Shown here piece by piece: positions 36,314-48,319 of a stretch of DNA of 64,000 nt. Position numbers and translations under genes: made by a program. Under the pieces are notes generated by a model. It was given only the letters and a program-made list of their open reading frames with translations. It was not told where the DNA came from and ran no database searches. Numbering within the stretch: the first letter of the stretch is position 1; every line of letters starts with the position of its first letter. The stretch is from Rostratula benghalensis (Eukaryota > Chordata > Aves > Charadriiformes > Rostratulidae), in the NCBI GenBank assembly GCA_013399305.1, contig VXAI01000013.1, positions 759,129 through 823,128 on the forward strand, read 5' to 3'.

Positions 36314-38743
36314 ACAAAGACTGTGATGATTCCAAAGACATTGAAGTAATTGCAGTTTGTTTTCTAAAAATATTGGCTAAGTGAACATGAATGCTCAAAA
36401 AGTCAAACTGGACATAAGGAATTATTAAGAAAGAAATAAACACAACAGAATTCCTCTATGCCACTGTGGAAATGCACTTTTTTTGTTTAGATTGTTTTTT
36501 TCTTTACTATCTTTAGCACTGTATGCGGGTCTCCTGTATCAAAAGATCACATAATAGAACTAAAAAAGAAAAAGTAAAGCAAAGAGAGCAAAGACAAGAA
36601 AAGTAAAATACTATCATTCTTCTTCCTAGGAAAGACAAATTCCACAGATGACACTAAAATGATGAACTAGACATGTTCATTATCTAGATTTTCTGGAGAA
36701 CAGAGGCAGATAAATAAAGGATTTGGTAGCAGGTTTAGTTGGTATGTTTTCATACAAGATACAGAAATCTGTGGAACTCACCAAAACCATAAAGAAGTAA
36801 AAAGGTTTCAAAAAATTCAGAGGAGAAGGCTTTTAGGAAGCTGAGGGGTTATACTTCGTTTTCTGTTTCTCCTAAGTACATGCCAGAATCCAAGATCAGA
36901 TAGAACACTCAGGACTAGTAGGATAATGCAAAGGATAGTTTGCATTATTTTTTCATTGTAATTTTCTTAAATATTATTTACAGACCCTGATATCTTGGAA
37001 ATCACAACTATAGTATGACTGAACTATATGCAGGAATGGCATGTCCTGTGAAGCTGCTTGTAGAATGAAACCATGACACCTGCATATTCTAACACAAATC
37101 TTTAATTGACGTTCCTATGTAAACATGGAGAAATTACAATATTGAGGCCTTATCCTCTACCCTCTTCTTTTTCATACAGTATCTTCTGTTCTTCCTTTGC
37201 CTCACCCTGCTTTTCTCTGGTCATGACTTTGCCAAATTGAAGCAAGTCTTCTGTCTTACTTTCTCAGGATAAGGTATAGCTTCATGAATGCTATCAGTGC
37301 CATAGGATGTTCAGAATTTAACAAGGCTTCAATTCTGACCCTTATTGCCCATGAAGTGATTCCTAAGGGAAAGACTTGAGGTGAGACAAGAGTTATCTTG
37401 GGAATAATCTGTCCTAAGCAGTTTACTCTGTAAATCCATCAGGGCTCTGCACAATCATTTAACTCTGGATCTGAGCATTAAGATGGGGAGACAGCTGGTA
37501 ATAATTCAATGCAGCTGTTGTCTTCCTTCTTTCCCTGATGCCAGGACAAGACAGGTGGTCTCTCAAAATTATCTTGTTGTTAATAAACAAATAATATAAT
37601 TACATCCGCTTGGTTACATTTGGCAAAAAGCTAATACTTCTGTCAGTCTTCATCAAAATACTGCCATTCATAATGTTGCAGTAACTAAGGACTGAATTGG
37701 CAAGTGCTTCATTTCAGCACTTCTGCAAAACAGACCAGGTATATTGGACCATATCCTACTAATGGTTGATTCTAGCTGAGTCTCTCTACAGTGCCTTGGA
37801 GAGCACAGATTTTCAGTTTAGCTTACCCTTTTTGGCTTCCTCTTGCACAGGGAACACCTATGTGTTAACGTCCAAGTAATTTTGTCCAAGTCAACTAGGA
37901 ATTAGGACATTACACCCATTATTGCACAATAAGCATTTCTCAGTCTCCTAAATTTTGTCAGTTAAAAATAAAATAAGTAATCTCTACTCAGCCTTCACAA
38001 ACATTTGGTCTACATCTCTCTAAAAATAATATGAGGGAAAACAGTCTTGTTACTTTTTTTAAAAAAAATAAAACACTGGAACATGCACTTTATTTTTTCA
38101 GTTTCCAGATAACTTAAATTGTTCAGCACAGTTTTAATAGCATTCCTCTGAATGCTCCTTTTTATATACATTAGGAAGTTAAATCTAGTTAGAATAGCTG
38201 GATAACTGTTTGGCATATATCTCAAAATTCTTTACCCCCTGCCCTCCTTCATACTTAATACTTCCTAATTAACCCTGAAAAGAAAATGAAAAGCAATTGA
38301 CACACATATCACCTTCTGCTTATAAATATCCTGAGTAGGTCAGTTTAGGTCAAACCCTCTGTACTTTCCAAAGAAGTTTGTACTCCTAAATTATTGTATT
38401 TATAGATTTGTAACAGATTACGATTAGCTTCAACAGAACATTTCTCATGGGCTGTAAGAATGAACAAGAACCAGTGAACAAAGAAGGTAAAATGAGATAC
38501 TGACTGTATGAGTAACTATTAACATTTAAGCTTTACAAAAGCTGAAATTTTTAACCTTATGTTTTTAAATTAATACAGAATTAGACTCTTGATCATGACC
38601 AGGAAATTGAGAACATACTACATGAAGTTCTGTTGCCATTGTTAAAACTGATTTTCCTCTTGCAGATTGCAAGCTTTTAGGGGCAGTAAATATATTTTAT
38701 ATTTCCACAATGGCTTACAGTTTTGGTTAACAATTGAAATGGT
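36314..38743. other. Unassigned AT-rich DNA
   Basis: Nothing is recognised; no frame exceeds about 71 codons. Confidence 0.6.
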
Positions 38744-39356
38744 CTTTCTGGGTAAGACCTGGCTAACAGCCAGGCTTCCACCCAGGCACTCACTCTCTTC
38801 TACTCATCATTCAGGAAGAGAAAATAGACACCACCACCCCACCCCGCCCCCTACCCCCCAAAAAAAAACCCCAAACCAAAACCCAACCAACAACACCAAC
38901 ACCAAAACCTCACAACAAAACAAGAGCTTTCCTGACCCATTTCCCAGGCTCAATTGCTGTCTATCACCACCATCCCCACCAATGCAGGAGGGATGGGGAG
39001 ATTGTCAGTACACAGCTCTTTCTCTCTGCTGCTCCGTCCTCCTCACAATTTTCTCTACTGCAACATACTTTTGACATGACCCAATGTCAATACCTGCACT
39101 GGGACTATCAAAGATCTTTGTCATTTCTCTATTTTTTTTGCTCCCTCTACCTATGTGGTGTTTTCTGCCCCTTTTTAAATATCTTTTTTCAGTAATGCCA
39201 GCAAAATAGCTGATGGGCTCAGCTGCATCCTGTGGTGGTTCTGTTGGAGTCAGATGGAACCTGTTGTGTCTCAGACAGGTTAACACCTGCTGCTTCTCAC
39301 AGAAGCCATCCCTGCATCCTTCCACTGACAACACCTTGCCACAGACATCGAATGCG
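38744..39356 (+). mobile_element. LTR-derived repeat (solo LTR, internally shortened)
   Basis: In order it shows 'gggtaagacctggctaacag', a C-rich run at 38837-38859, an A/C-rich tract (38860-38935), 'cctgacccatttcccagg', 'tctctgctgctccgtcct', 'tttttaaatatcttttttc', 'tgatgggctcagctgcat', 'gcttctcacagaagccatc' and 'acaccttgccacag'. I recognise this order from a common neoavian LTR whose 5' part also occurs reversed at 11968-12148. It has no internal coding region, so this is a solo LTR. Clear TG/CA ends and target duplications are not visible, so the limits are approximate. The 135- and 146-codon frames (38667-39074 plus; 39005-39445 minus) are chance frames in the repeat. Confidence 0.7.
38837..38859 (-). 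other. Predicted G-quadruplex motif
   Basis: The plus strand has C runs of 4, 4, 5 and 6 separated by A, G and TA. The minus strand therefore carries four G runs with loops of 2, 1 and 1 bases, which meets the usual G-quadruplex rule with a wide margin. A further C4 run lies 9 bases to the right. It sits in the 5' part of the LTR. Confidence 0.85.
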
Positions 39357-39549
39357 GTGGTTAAAGGGGCTGGATTCCCTGGGCATCCATCTTGTTCTTG
39401 TTTGCTGTACATATAGGTCAGTTGTCCATGTTGCACATGTAGCAATTCTTTCTCTAGATTTTCTTTTTAATTTTAAATTTTAAAATGAACTTGAATTACC
39501 ATATATATTTCCTATTGTGCTAAAAGAAGGAGGGTGAGTGAGCAGGAAT
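39357..39549. other. Unassigned DNA
   Basis: Nothing is recognised between the LTR and the purine tract. Confidence 0.5.
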
Positions 39550-39595
39550 GAAGGAAGGGAGGAAGAAAAGAAGAAAGGAAAGAGAGGGGAAAAAA
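39550..39595. repeat. Pure purine tract (46 bp)
   Basis: Forty-six consecutive purines on the plus strand are built from GGAA, GAAA and GAGA units. The purine richness extends left to about 39521 with a few interruptions. Such tracts can adopt triplex (H-DNA) forms when mirror-symmetric; the symmetry here is partial. Confidence 0.85.
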
Positions 39596-41380
39596 TTCAA
39601 ATTCATTAAAACAAATGAAACAAATGAACAAAATAATTGTGTAAGATAACAGCTTTTCTGTTAAACATGAAAAAATATATTTTCTTTTTAAACCATTTAA
39701 AAAATCAGTTTGCTATGACTAGGATGTGTGCCCTGCTCCTGTAACTCAAGAGTTTTTCCAGCAACAAAAAAAGCTATGCCCGATTATGCAGGGATGAAGT
39801 GAAACTGATTGTACATACACACTTAAATGCTTAAATGCAAGAGGTAGACAAAGAATTATCATTAAAAGTATGTACACCATTTTACACCAACTGTCTCATA
39901 GTTGTTACTATCATGTGAGCTAGAGTTAGCAATCACCATTTGGGTAAAAACTGTGTTCCTACCAACTACCAGCATAAGTGGATTAAAGCTAGAAGAGATT
40001 GTTCTTCTGAGGCAAATGTATTTGTCTTCCATATTAAATATCTACCCCCTCTGTTTCTAATCGCATATCTTTACTATTTTCATTTATTTGTCTTTCAGTT
40101 CTGAGTATATATAATAAGTTATAAATAAGGTAGACAGAATAACATATAGACAACTACTTTATCACACATGTGAAGTTTTGTAGTGGACATTTAAGAAATC
40201 AAACAACCACTTTTTACTGTACCAAAAAAAAAAAAAGAAGCAGAAAAAAAAAGAAAAAAAGAAAGATGGAATATTCAATCTGTCTTGAACAATTAATAGA
40301 ACTCACTTATCTGTTCCTAAAGCTGAAGAAGGTTTTTCTCTGCTATTTGTACAAATTTCAGGAGGAGAACTGTACACTAAACATTTCAAAGAGCTTGCAT
40401 TTCCTTTATTATGAAGGCCTGAGAACTGGATCACTAGAGTTAGATAAAGGACTCCAAATCTTCATCTGTTCTGTCTACTCTATAATCAGGAAAAAAGCAC
40501 AAAAATTATCATCATGAAATTTTACCCTACCCCCATTCATGAACACATGCCATTGTAGACTGAAAGTGGTAACCTTCTTTTGTTTTATCTATTTGATAGC
40601 AAATGCCTTTCTGTGTTTCAGAAAAATAAAGGTTTACTGGGGTATCACTAATAAATTCATCACTCACTAAAAGCACAACAATAAGCCATATGGCCTTGCT
40701 GATGTATGGTACAAATCCATCATCAACACTATGTCTTCACAAAACATATTGACACTATTCACAAAGAATTTTTTTTTTTTTTTTTAATTCTACAGTGTGC
40801 TTGATCTTTCCAAATGGAAAAAAACTTTGTTTTGAGCTATGTGAGAGTAAAGATAGCAAAATAATATAGTCTGGAAATAATAAAAATGAACAATATAATA
40901 AATTATTATAATGACAGTCTGTATGTTTTTATATAGAGCTTTTTTTTTTCTTTTTCAAGTGTAATCACCATCCTTCCAAACTTTATAGTTTCTGTATGCA
41001 AGATTCTTCATATTTACACAGATAATACACACACATCATACCCCTCCCAGATTCTTGTCATAAATTAAATTAAAATTTACGTAAATATAATTATGAATTG
41101 AGGAATGTAAATAACATGCTACTTTTTAGCTTTATTAGCATTTGGTTAAATGGATAATGTAACTCTGATATTACAGTTAGTTCTTACCTTTGCACCTTCT
41201 GATTCTTCATTTACCTCACTTGTTTATTTCTTTACATGCCCGTTTCTCACACTGCCGCAGAAGTCTCGATTTTTATTTCTAGTCTCATCACTCCAATTCC
41301 TTTATCTTCCTATTACAGTTCCAAATTCATATCCCACTATACCTGGTGAATTCTTTTATCTTCTATAGAGAATCCTGAGG
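39596..41380. other. AT-rich DNA with A-rich and T-rich tracts
   Basis: An A-rich tract with G interruptions lies at 40203-40265 and a T run at about 40770-40785. The 115-codon plus-strand frame at 40170-40517 starts in the A-rich tract (Lys/Arg run) and shows no domain afterwards; I do not call it a gene. Nothing else is recognised. Confidence 0.55.
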
Positions 41381-41442
41381 ACTAGATGATCTTTCAAGGT
41401 CCCTTCCAATCCCTGATAGTCCGTGATTCTGTGATTCTGTGA
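41381..41442 (+). mobile_element. CR1 LINE, very short 3' tail
   Basis: The 62 bp comprise ACTAGATGATCTTTCAAGGT, 'cccttccaatccctgatag' and then three terminal octamers (CCGTGATTCTGTGATTCTGTGA). It is the inverse counterpart of the minus-strand copy at 28075-28209 and almost identical to it over about 45 bp. Extreme 5' truncation leaves no coding part. Confidence 0.93.
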
Positions 41443-43619
41443 ATGCACACTTAATTCAGAATGGCATTAACTAGAATAAAGATATTTTCCTCTCTAGTAC
41501 AACAAACTCCATTAAAAAAGGAAGGCAGTTGTACAGGTTCTATTACCACTGTGGATGGAAAAAGGGGTTTAAAATGTTGTGTATATTTTCTTGCTTAGAA
41601 GGTAAGCAAAAAGATACTGAAAAGCAAAACAGGAAAATCCAAAGGCAAAAAACAACACCAAAGAGAAATGAAAAAGTAAGGCAGTAAAATTAGTGTTGGG
41701 AGAAAAAGTTTAATATTAAGAATGTATAAAATCAGTAATATTATATAAAACTGCCGTTGTCTCTGGATGTTTTTTTTAACTTTATTGAAGGAACCCATAC
41801 GTATGCAGTAGATATTAAAAAACAACTCAAGCCACAACATCTGTTAAAGTAAAGCCTGATGGTAGTTCTTATAATCATGCAATAAAAATGCATAATAATG
41901 AAGTAAATTCTTCATCACATCTATTCCAGTTACAGAAATGCTGCAGTTGGTTGTTTCATGTATCTGTAGTGATACTCTTTACACTTCAGGTATCATAAAG
42001 TATTAGGAGAATATATTATGACGTGACATTTACAGATCTCAAAACATAGGTTTTGCTGAGGAGTCCTTGTCTTCAACATCCTTATGAGATGCATAAAATA
42101 TTTTCTGGGAAAAAAAATATTTTTTCATTCTGATTTTGAGTAAAAATATTTTTTCAGTTAATTTCTATACATTGATTCAAAATAAGCTTTAAGCTAAGAT
42201 AAATTGCTGAAACCTTGAAGTAGGCTTCAGTTTATATGTTCTGTTAATTCAGTAATACTAATTAACTTGGTTCTGCTTTTTTATTCAGTTGGCTTGAATT
42301 GAATGCTTATGTTTAGTAAGCAGACAGATAAAGAGATAAATGGGTCACTGTATTTCCTTGCTCATTATTTCCTTTAATATCCATGTTGAACAGTGTCAGT
42401 TCTGATTATAATTAAAATGCTTTTATGCCATCTTAGCAGTAATTGACTGAAACATGCAATTTTTACTTTGATTCCATCTGTTAAGTAATTGATAATCACA
42501 AACCATTTATTTATAATGTTTTTAGTGAATCAGTTCTTTTTCAAGTGTTTAGAAATAGTTTAATAATAGGTTGGGGTTCTTTTTCTGGTGTAAAAGTTTC
42601 CATAAGATTTTCTACATACTTTTCTCCTTTGCTTTTTTTCCTCTTTGTATTTGTTCTCTTTCCTCTTTCAGTACATGTAAAATTGTGATCACAAATTGTC
42701 TTTCTTCTCCCTCTATTGCATGCCAAATTGCTTTTCTTTATGATCTGACTTCACGGTAGCATATCACATTCATGTCAGTCACAAGCCTCTGTAATAATAA
42801 TAGTTCCAAATCCTTAGCCTGGTGGAATAGTACATCACAACAGGTTACAATTTGCCCAACACCAGTTGCACTAATGTGCTCAGAAAGGATCAGATAAAGA
42901 ACTGGCAATACTTTACAACAAAGTTGAAAGTCCATTGAAGAACATGAGAGTTTATAAAACATAATAAACCACAAATACTGTCATTTTAGCTAATATTTAA
43001 ATAATACTAAATTAAATAAATATTTCAATCTATTTAATCAGACTTATTAAATAATTTACATGTTTGTATTACATTCACAGAAAGCAAAATTCAACAGGAG
43101 AACATGACATCTCTCAATTTTAAGCCAGCTGTGACCAAAGCCTAGCCCAAAGCAATCTTCCCTCTTTGCAAATATAAATTACATTGATAATAGCAACACC
43201 TGCCATTCTTCACTTATATGTGAATGCAAATGGAAAAATACTCCTGATTTGCATTTGTAACTACCTGACTCTGTTCAAACTATTTTGGAACAAGGTTGTT
43301 TTCTCATATTGTTTTCCAGTCACATACCTTTCAGCCTTTTGCATTCTCTCCAACACTCTTTCCCCAAAGCTCAAAAATAGATCCAGATTCATCTTCACTT
43401 AAGTACAGACAAAAGTTGTAGAAATAAATTATCTTTAATTTATTGTTTTTAAAGAGCCCATATGTTTTTCTTCATAATGTAATTCTAGGTGAAATTCATG
43501 GCAGTTTTACATATTTATTTTTTTTCCTTTCCACACTGACTTTGTATCAAGAACATTTAGATGTATAATCTTCTTCTTGGTGCAACAAAAGTCATAGAGA
43601 TCATAACTCATGTGCGGGG
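41443..43619. other. Unassigned AT-rich DNA
   Basis: Nothing is recognised. Frames of 61-81 codons on both strands lack domains. Confidence 0.6.
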
Positions 43620-45402
43620 TCCTCTTTGTCATCTCCATGATCAAGGAGAAGTTTCTGATCCTACCTGGGATGAAGAATTATGTCTGTAATAGACACTCAT
43701 CTTCTCAAGTGGCCATACAGTTGATGATGAGGGACCTCCTTTGGAAGAAGTGACAGGCAACTCAGGAGGAATACAGAGATCTCATTAGGTTATGCAGAGA
43801 GGAAATTGGGAAGGCAAAAGCCCAGCTGGAGCTCAACCTGGCCACTGACATAAGGGACAACAAAAAAAGTTTTTATCAATATATCAACAATAAAAAGGGA
43901 ACCAGAGAGAATGGTTACTGACTGATGCAGGGGGAACATCACAACCAAAGACAAGGAGAAGGCTGAGATACTTAATGCCTCCTTTGCCTACCTCTTCAAC
44001 AGTCAGACCAGCTATCCCCATGGTGTTGAGACTCCTGAGCTGGAAGATAAAGATAAAGAACAGAACAGCCCACCCACAATCTGTGAGGAAGTAGTTAATA
44101 ACTTCTGCACCTAAACACCAATATGTCTATGGGACAGGGTGGGTTTCACCCAAGAATACACAAGAATCTGGTGGAAGGGCTCACCAAGCCTCATTCCGTC
44201 ATCAACCCTGGTCAACAGGGGAGGTACCAGATGACTCATAACTGGTAGCACTGAGGGTGGCCAACATGATGCCCATCTACAAGGAGGATCAGGAGAAGTA
44301 CAGGCCTGTCAGCCTAACCTCGATCCCAGGAAAGATCATGGAGAGGATCCTCTTGAGTGATATCTCATGGCAAGTGCAGGGCAGCCAAGGGATCAGGGTC
44401 TGCCAGCATGGGGTGATGAAAGGGGGGCTCTGCTTAACCAGCCTGATCTCTTCCACCGACCCTGTGACCCGCCTTCTCCATGCGGAGGACGCTGTGGACG
44501 TTGTCTGCCTGGGCTTTGGGAAGGCCTTTGACGCCGTCCCTCCCTCACAGCATTCTCCTGGAGAAGCTGGCGAACCATGGCATAGACAAGTGTACACTCC
44601 ACTGGTTAAAAAACTGTCTGAATGACTGTGCCCAGAGAGTTATGATTAATGGGGTGAAATCTTTTTGTGGCTGGTCACCAGTGATGTCACTCAAGGCTCA
44701 GATTTGGGGCCAGTGTTGTTTAATAACTTTATCAATGATCTGGGTTGAGTGCACCCTCAGTAAGCCTGCAGACAACACCAAAACAGGGAGCAGTGTTGAT
44801 CTGCTTAGGGGTAGGAAGGCTCTACAGAGGGACCTGGACAGGATGGATTGTTGGGTCAAGGCCAATTGTATGAGGTTCAATAAGGCCAAGTGCTGAGTCC
44901 TGCATTTCAGTCACAACAACCCCATGCAGTGCTACAGCCTTGGGGAAGAATTGCTGGAAAGCTGCCTTCCAGAAAAGGACCTGGGAGCACTGCTGGACAG
45001 CTGGCTTAACATGAGCCAGCAGTGTGTTCAGGTGTCCAAGAAAGCCAACAACTTCCTGGCCTGTATCAGGAATAGTGTGGCCAGCAGGGGTAGGGAAGTG
45101 ATCGTGCCTCTGTACTCAGCACTGGTGAGGCTTCACCTCAAGTACTGCATTCAGTTCTGGGCCCCTCACTACAAGAAGGACATTGAAGTGTTGGAGTGTG
45201 TCCAGAGGAGAGATACCAAGCTTGTGAGGGATCTAAATTAAAAGACATATGAGGAGAGGCTGAGGGAACTTTACATGTTTAGTTTGGAGGTGAGGAGGCT
45301 GAGGGGAGACTTCATTGCTCTCTACAACTACCTGAAAGGAAGTTGGACTCAATGATCTCAGAGGTACTTTCCAACCGTGATGATTCTGTGATTCTATGAT
45401 TG
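43620..45402 (+). mobile_element. CR1 LINE, long copy with RT and 3' tail
   Basis: This is the longest single CR1 piece in the window. The 5' part (43620-44250) matches the linker between endonuclease and RT: 'tctcaagtggccatacag', 'ggcaactcaggaggaata', 'cagagaggaaattggga' and 'caaaaaaagtttttatca'. 44257-45241 encodes RT and the following block. After 45241 the C-terminal coding region continues to 'ctacaactacctgaaagga' (45340) and then jumps straight to 'ttggactcaatgatctcag' and the octamers GATGATTCTGTGATTCTATG. Roughly 0.4 kb of coding end is therefore missing. It is relatively GC-rich compared with its flanks. Confidence 0.96.
44257..45241 (+). pseudogene. CR1 ORF2 reverse transcriptase, frameshifted
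   Basis: Reverse transcriptase of the CR1 clade, which would copy element RNA at a nicked target. The first frame (44257-44625) carries YRPVSLTSIPGKIMERIL (fingers), QHGVMKGGLCLTSLIS and motif A in the form VVCLGFGKAFDAV, where the usual first Asp of 'DFSKAFD' is Gly. Near 44540 the reading shifts to another frame (44480-44896), which continues HSILLEKLANHGIDKC to KALQRDLDR. Motif C reads KPADNTK instead of FADDTK, so a catalytic Asp is lost. A TGA at 44894, at a likely former CGA/CGG codon, interrupts it. The frame resumes at 44924-45241 with [23 protein letters not shown] and [16 protein letters not shown]. It is inactive. Confidence 0.93.
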
Positions 45403-45848
45403 AGAGACTTCTGCAAACAAGTGTTTCAGGCTGTGCTTATTTTGCCATTTCATGTCTTCTCTGGACAGAGGTAGAAGAACAGGTGCAATCACACAAGTCA
45501 GCACCTGATACTGCTCATTAGTATTAGTAGTTTTGACAAGGGAGATAGTCAGATGATATCACAATAGTATTTAGCCATTTCATTTCATATCATGCTTCTG
45601 CCTTGCTATAGTAATTTTTCCTGACTCTAAAAGCAGCTAGATCTTGTACTATGTATGCAAGGTGAGTCTACAAATTCCATTGATGGTACCATTGTGAAAC
45701 AGATTATTAAGTCAATTATCCCCTTATTTTGAGTTCTTGAGAGTTTAAGTGGTGGATTGTGTTTTTTCTTACATTAAATGTGTACACATATTGTTGTATT
45801 CCTTTCCAGCCTCTATTTTCTGTAGGTAATACTCAGACTTTACCATTA
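45403..45848. other. Unassigned DNA between two CR1 copies
   Basis: Nothing is recognised. Confidence 0.55.
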
Positions 45849-46247
45849 AGGTAGGTGGATGGAAAAGGGAAAAGGGAAAGGCTGTGGATGTTGTATATCT
45901 AGAATTTAGTAAAGCCTTTGAATGGTACTTACAGCATTCTCCTGGAGAAACTGGCTGCTCATACTTTGGATGGGCATACACTTCACTGAGTAAAAAACTG
46001 GCTGGTCCCAGAGTTGTGGTAAATGGAGCTAAACCCAGCTGGTGGCCAAGTAGTGCTCTCTAGGGTTCAGCATTGGGAAGAGCTTTGTTTAATACCTTTA
46101 TCAATGATCTGGATGAGGACATCAAATGCACCCTCAGTAAATTTGCAGATGGCACCAAGTTGGGTAGGAATGTTGGTCTGCTCGAGGGTAGGAAGGCTCT
46201 ACAGAGGGATCTAGCCAGGCTGGATCAAAGCCAATGGTGTTCAATGG
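45849..46247 (+). mobile_element. CR1 LINE, internal RT fragment without 3' end
   Basis: It starts near GTAGGTGGATGG, which includes a small AAAGGG expansion, and passes through 'ggctgtggatgttgtatat', 'ttctcctggagaaactggc', 'tttatcaatgatctggatg', 'gcaccctcagtaaatttgc' and 'ctctacagagggatctagc'. It stops after 'aaagccaatggtgttcaa'. The copy overlaps in content with the RT of 43620-45402, so it is a separate insertion. It lacks the 3' tail, which indicates later deletion. Confidence 0.9.
46073..46240 (+). pseudogene. CR1 ORF2 RT motif C region
   Basis: The open stretch encodes [20 protein letters not shown], then [20 protein letters not shown], then RDLARLD. This is the segment around RT motif C. 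The motif reads FADGT; the usual FADDT needs two adjacent Asp residues for metal binding, so the enzyme would be dead even if complete. Similarity stops at the end of the element piece and the frame then runs a few codons into other sequence. Confidence 0.88.
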
Positions 46248-47270
46248 TGTTACTTCTGAAAGTTTTGGTAGAAGAATAGTTAGGTATTTTGCTCCCTGTA
46301 AATGTTGTCTGCAACTGAAAGATAGTTATCAGAGGTTAAATAACTGTGAAGTAATGTAATTCCCCATGAAATGTTATTTTTTGAACCCGGTTTTTGTTCT
46401 GTGGGATTTTGTTGGTTTTTTTCTTGTTTGTTTTTCAACTGTTTACAGTAAAGTAGCAAAAACACCGATATAGCTATTTTAATAATATTTTGGAGTAAAA
46501 AAGAAAAATTAAGAGTTTTAAATATTTTCATGACATTTCTCAATGTTGTGGAGAAGGTAGTTCAAGTGAATGCTGTGTTGAGGTAGAAAAAATATGGTCT
46601 CCTTTGCTTCCCTTAATAATACTATAGCCTATCCAAAACTCAGAAGCCAATCAGAACTCACAGGAAAATAATTTCCATGTATCTTCTGTATTTTATCTTG
46701 AAGATAGAAAAGAACTCAAAACATTTAAACAAATTAGATTTGTAGCTGTGATTTTGAAGTAAAGCAAATATGGCCAATAAAGATCCCATTAATCTAAATG
46801 GTAAGAATATTTCCTTAAGCCAACGTGATCACAATGGTAAGAGAATTCAGCAGCAGGGAAGGAGGAATTCAATCATCTCTATCCAGTAGTTATATCCAAA
46901 TAAAAAAGAATAAATTAAATTTTAACCACTGAGTCACATATGTGTGACAGGTAGTAGAACACAGACTGCAAGAGGAGTGTCCCCAGATTGTACCTTATGA
47001 TAAACTTTTCTTTGGAAATTTGTGCATGACATGCTTATGCACATACAAAGAATTTTGCCATGGCAAATGATAATGTCATCCTTCAGGTATGTATTCGTGT
47101 CTGGCCTCAAATAAATATTTTTATGTGGTCTGGATCCATATTGTTCTTCCAGTTGGTCATGCAGAACTTAGAATATAGTTTGGTAACAATGAGTTACACA
47201 TTGTTTTTGAGGGCAATATATATGGCATATAAATAATACATATGTCATATATGTATATGTGTATGTATAT
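46248..47270. other. Unassigned AT-rich DNA
   Basis: It has a T/G-rich stretch at about 46385-46438 and an AT/TATG-rich stretch at about 47213-47270. Nothing else is recognised. Confidence 0.55.
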
Positions 47271-47372
47271 TAAGAAAACTCTTCTTCTTAATATCTAATC
47301 TAAATCTCCCCTCTTCTGATTTAAAACCACTACCCCTGTCTATGCATTTTAAGAAAACTCCTTGCAAAAGAC
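47271..47372 (-). mobile_element. CR1 LINE, small internal fragment
   Basis: The order 'ttcttcttaatatctaatc', 'taaatctcccctcttctga', 'tttaaaaccactacccct' and 'gaaaactccttgcaaaag' matches the complement of the CR1 ORF2 C-terminal coding end (block that encodes the 'GNGxKLxxGRFRLD' motif). Neither the 3' tail nor further ORF2 sequence is attached, so it is an orphan fragment of about 100 bp beside a TATG-rich repeat. Confidence 0.72.
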
Positions 47373-48319
47373 ATTCAATTGGACACAGTTTTCCTTTTTT
47401 GTTCTAAAAAAGATAACTCACTTAAGCAAAATTTAGCTAATTATACTTTTTATTCTTAGTGGGGAAGTGGCAAACTCCTCTGTATGGCTAGGACAATAGT
47501 TTTAGTCAGACCAAATTCTGCCCTCACTCTTACTGTTAAAGTCAGGGGATTGTATCAGTGAAATAGAGAGCAGAACTTGGCCATCATAGCTATGCAATCA
47601 ATAATAGCAAGATATTAAGTAAAGTGCGTTTTAGTTCTCATGAAAAATGTTAACTGTCTTAAAGATTTCAAAGCTGCTTCTTGTTGCAGATCAGGTAACT
47701 CAAGAACAGGACCAGTGAAAGATGCCCAAATTGATTCTATCACTGTGCCTGAGTAGTGGTGTAAAGGCAAGGGTATAGTTCAGCCTTTAAACTAGGGCAG
47801 GTTGAATTATTTATTGAAGTTACTGAATTATTTATTTCTCTTCACAAAATGGCTTTGATTGTTATAAATGTATTTGGCATGCATCGTTGCTTGATCAGTT
47901 TAGCCAAACATAATCTAACTTTTGGGTGTCTCACTAAAGTCTCATTTTTGCAAGGCACTGAGACCTGTCATGCCATTTTTTTGTGACATGGCTTTTTTGA
48001 TCTTTGAAGAATTGACTGAAGGTTTCAGGAGAGTGCTGAATGACAAATAACAAACATGACAGAGCAACTGGCTTGTTTTGCTAACAAATCTTCACATGTT
48101 AATACAGATCATCCTTGAGGACTGCTCTCTGTGATATTTATGATCAAGGAAATAACATTCCTTTTTGTCAATATCAAATAAAAAGGTTCAAAAATAAAGG
48201 TCAAACTAAATGGCTATCAGAAATCTGAACAACCATTTTTGCATACTGGGCTATATCAGTCCCACATAAGTTTTAGGACAAGAAAAAAAAAATGAAGAGG
48301 AAAAAAAAGAAAACCCAAC
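47373..48319. other. Unassigned DNA ending in an A-rich tract
   Basis: Nothing is recognised up to an A-rich stretch with some G at about 48278-48312, which directly precedes the next CR1 piece. Confidence 0.55.

Noticed and set aside
38667..39445. Overlapping frames of 135 (plus) and 146 (minus) codons as a possible gene
   Set aside because: They lie mostly in or against an LTR-derived repeat, cross a C-rich and A/C-rich tract, and show no domain; they are chance frames in a repeat.
40170..40517. 115-codon plus-strand frame with a basic Lys/Arg run
   Set aside because: The basic run comes from an A/G-rich low-complexity tract and nothing downstream resembles a domain.
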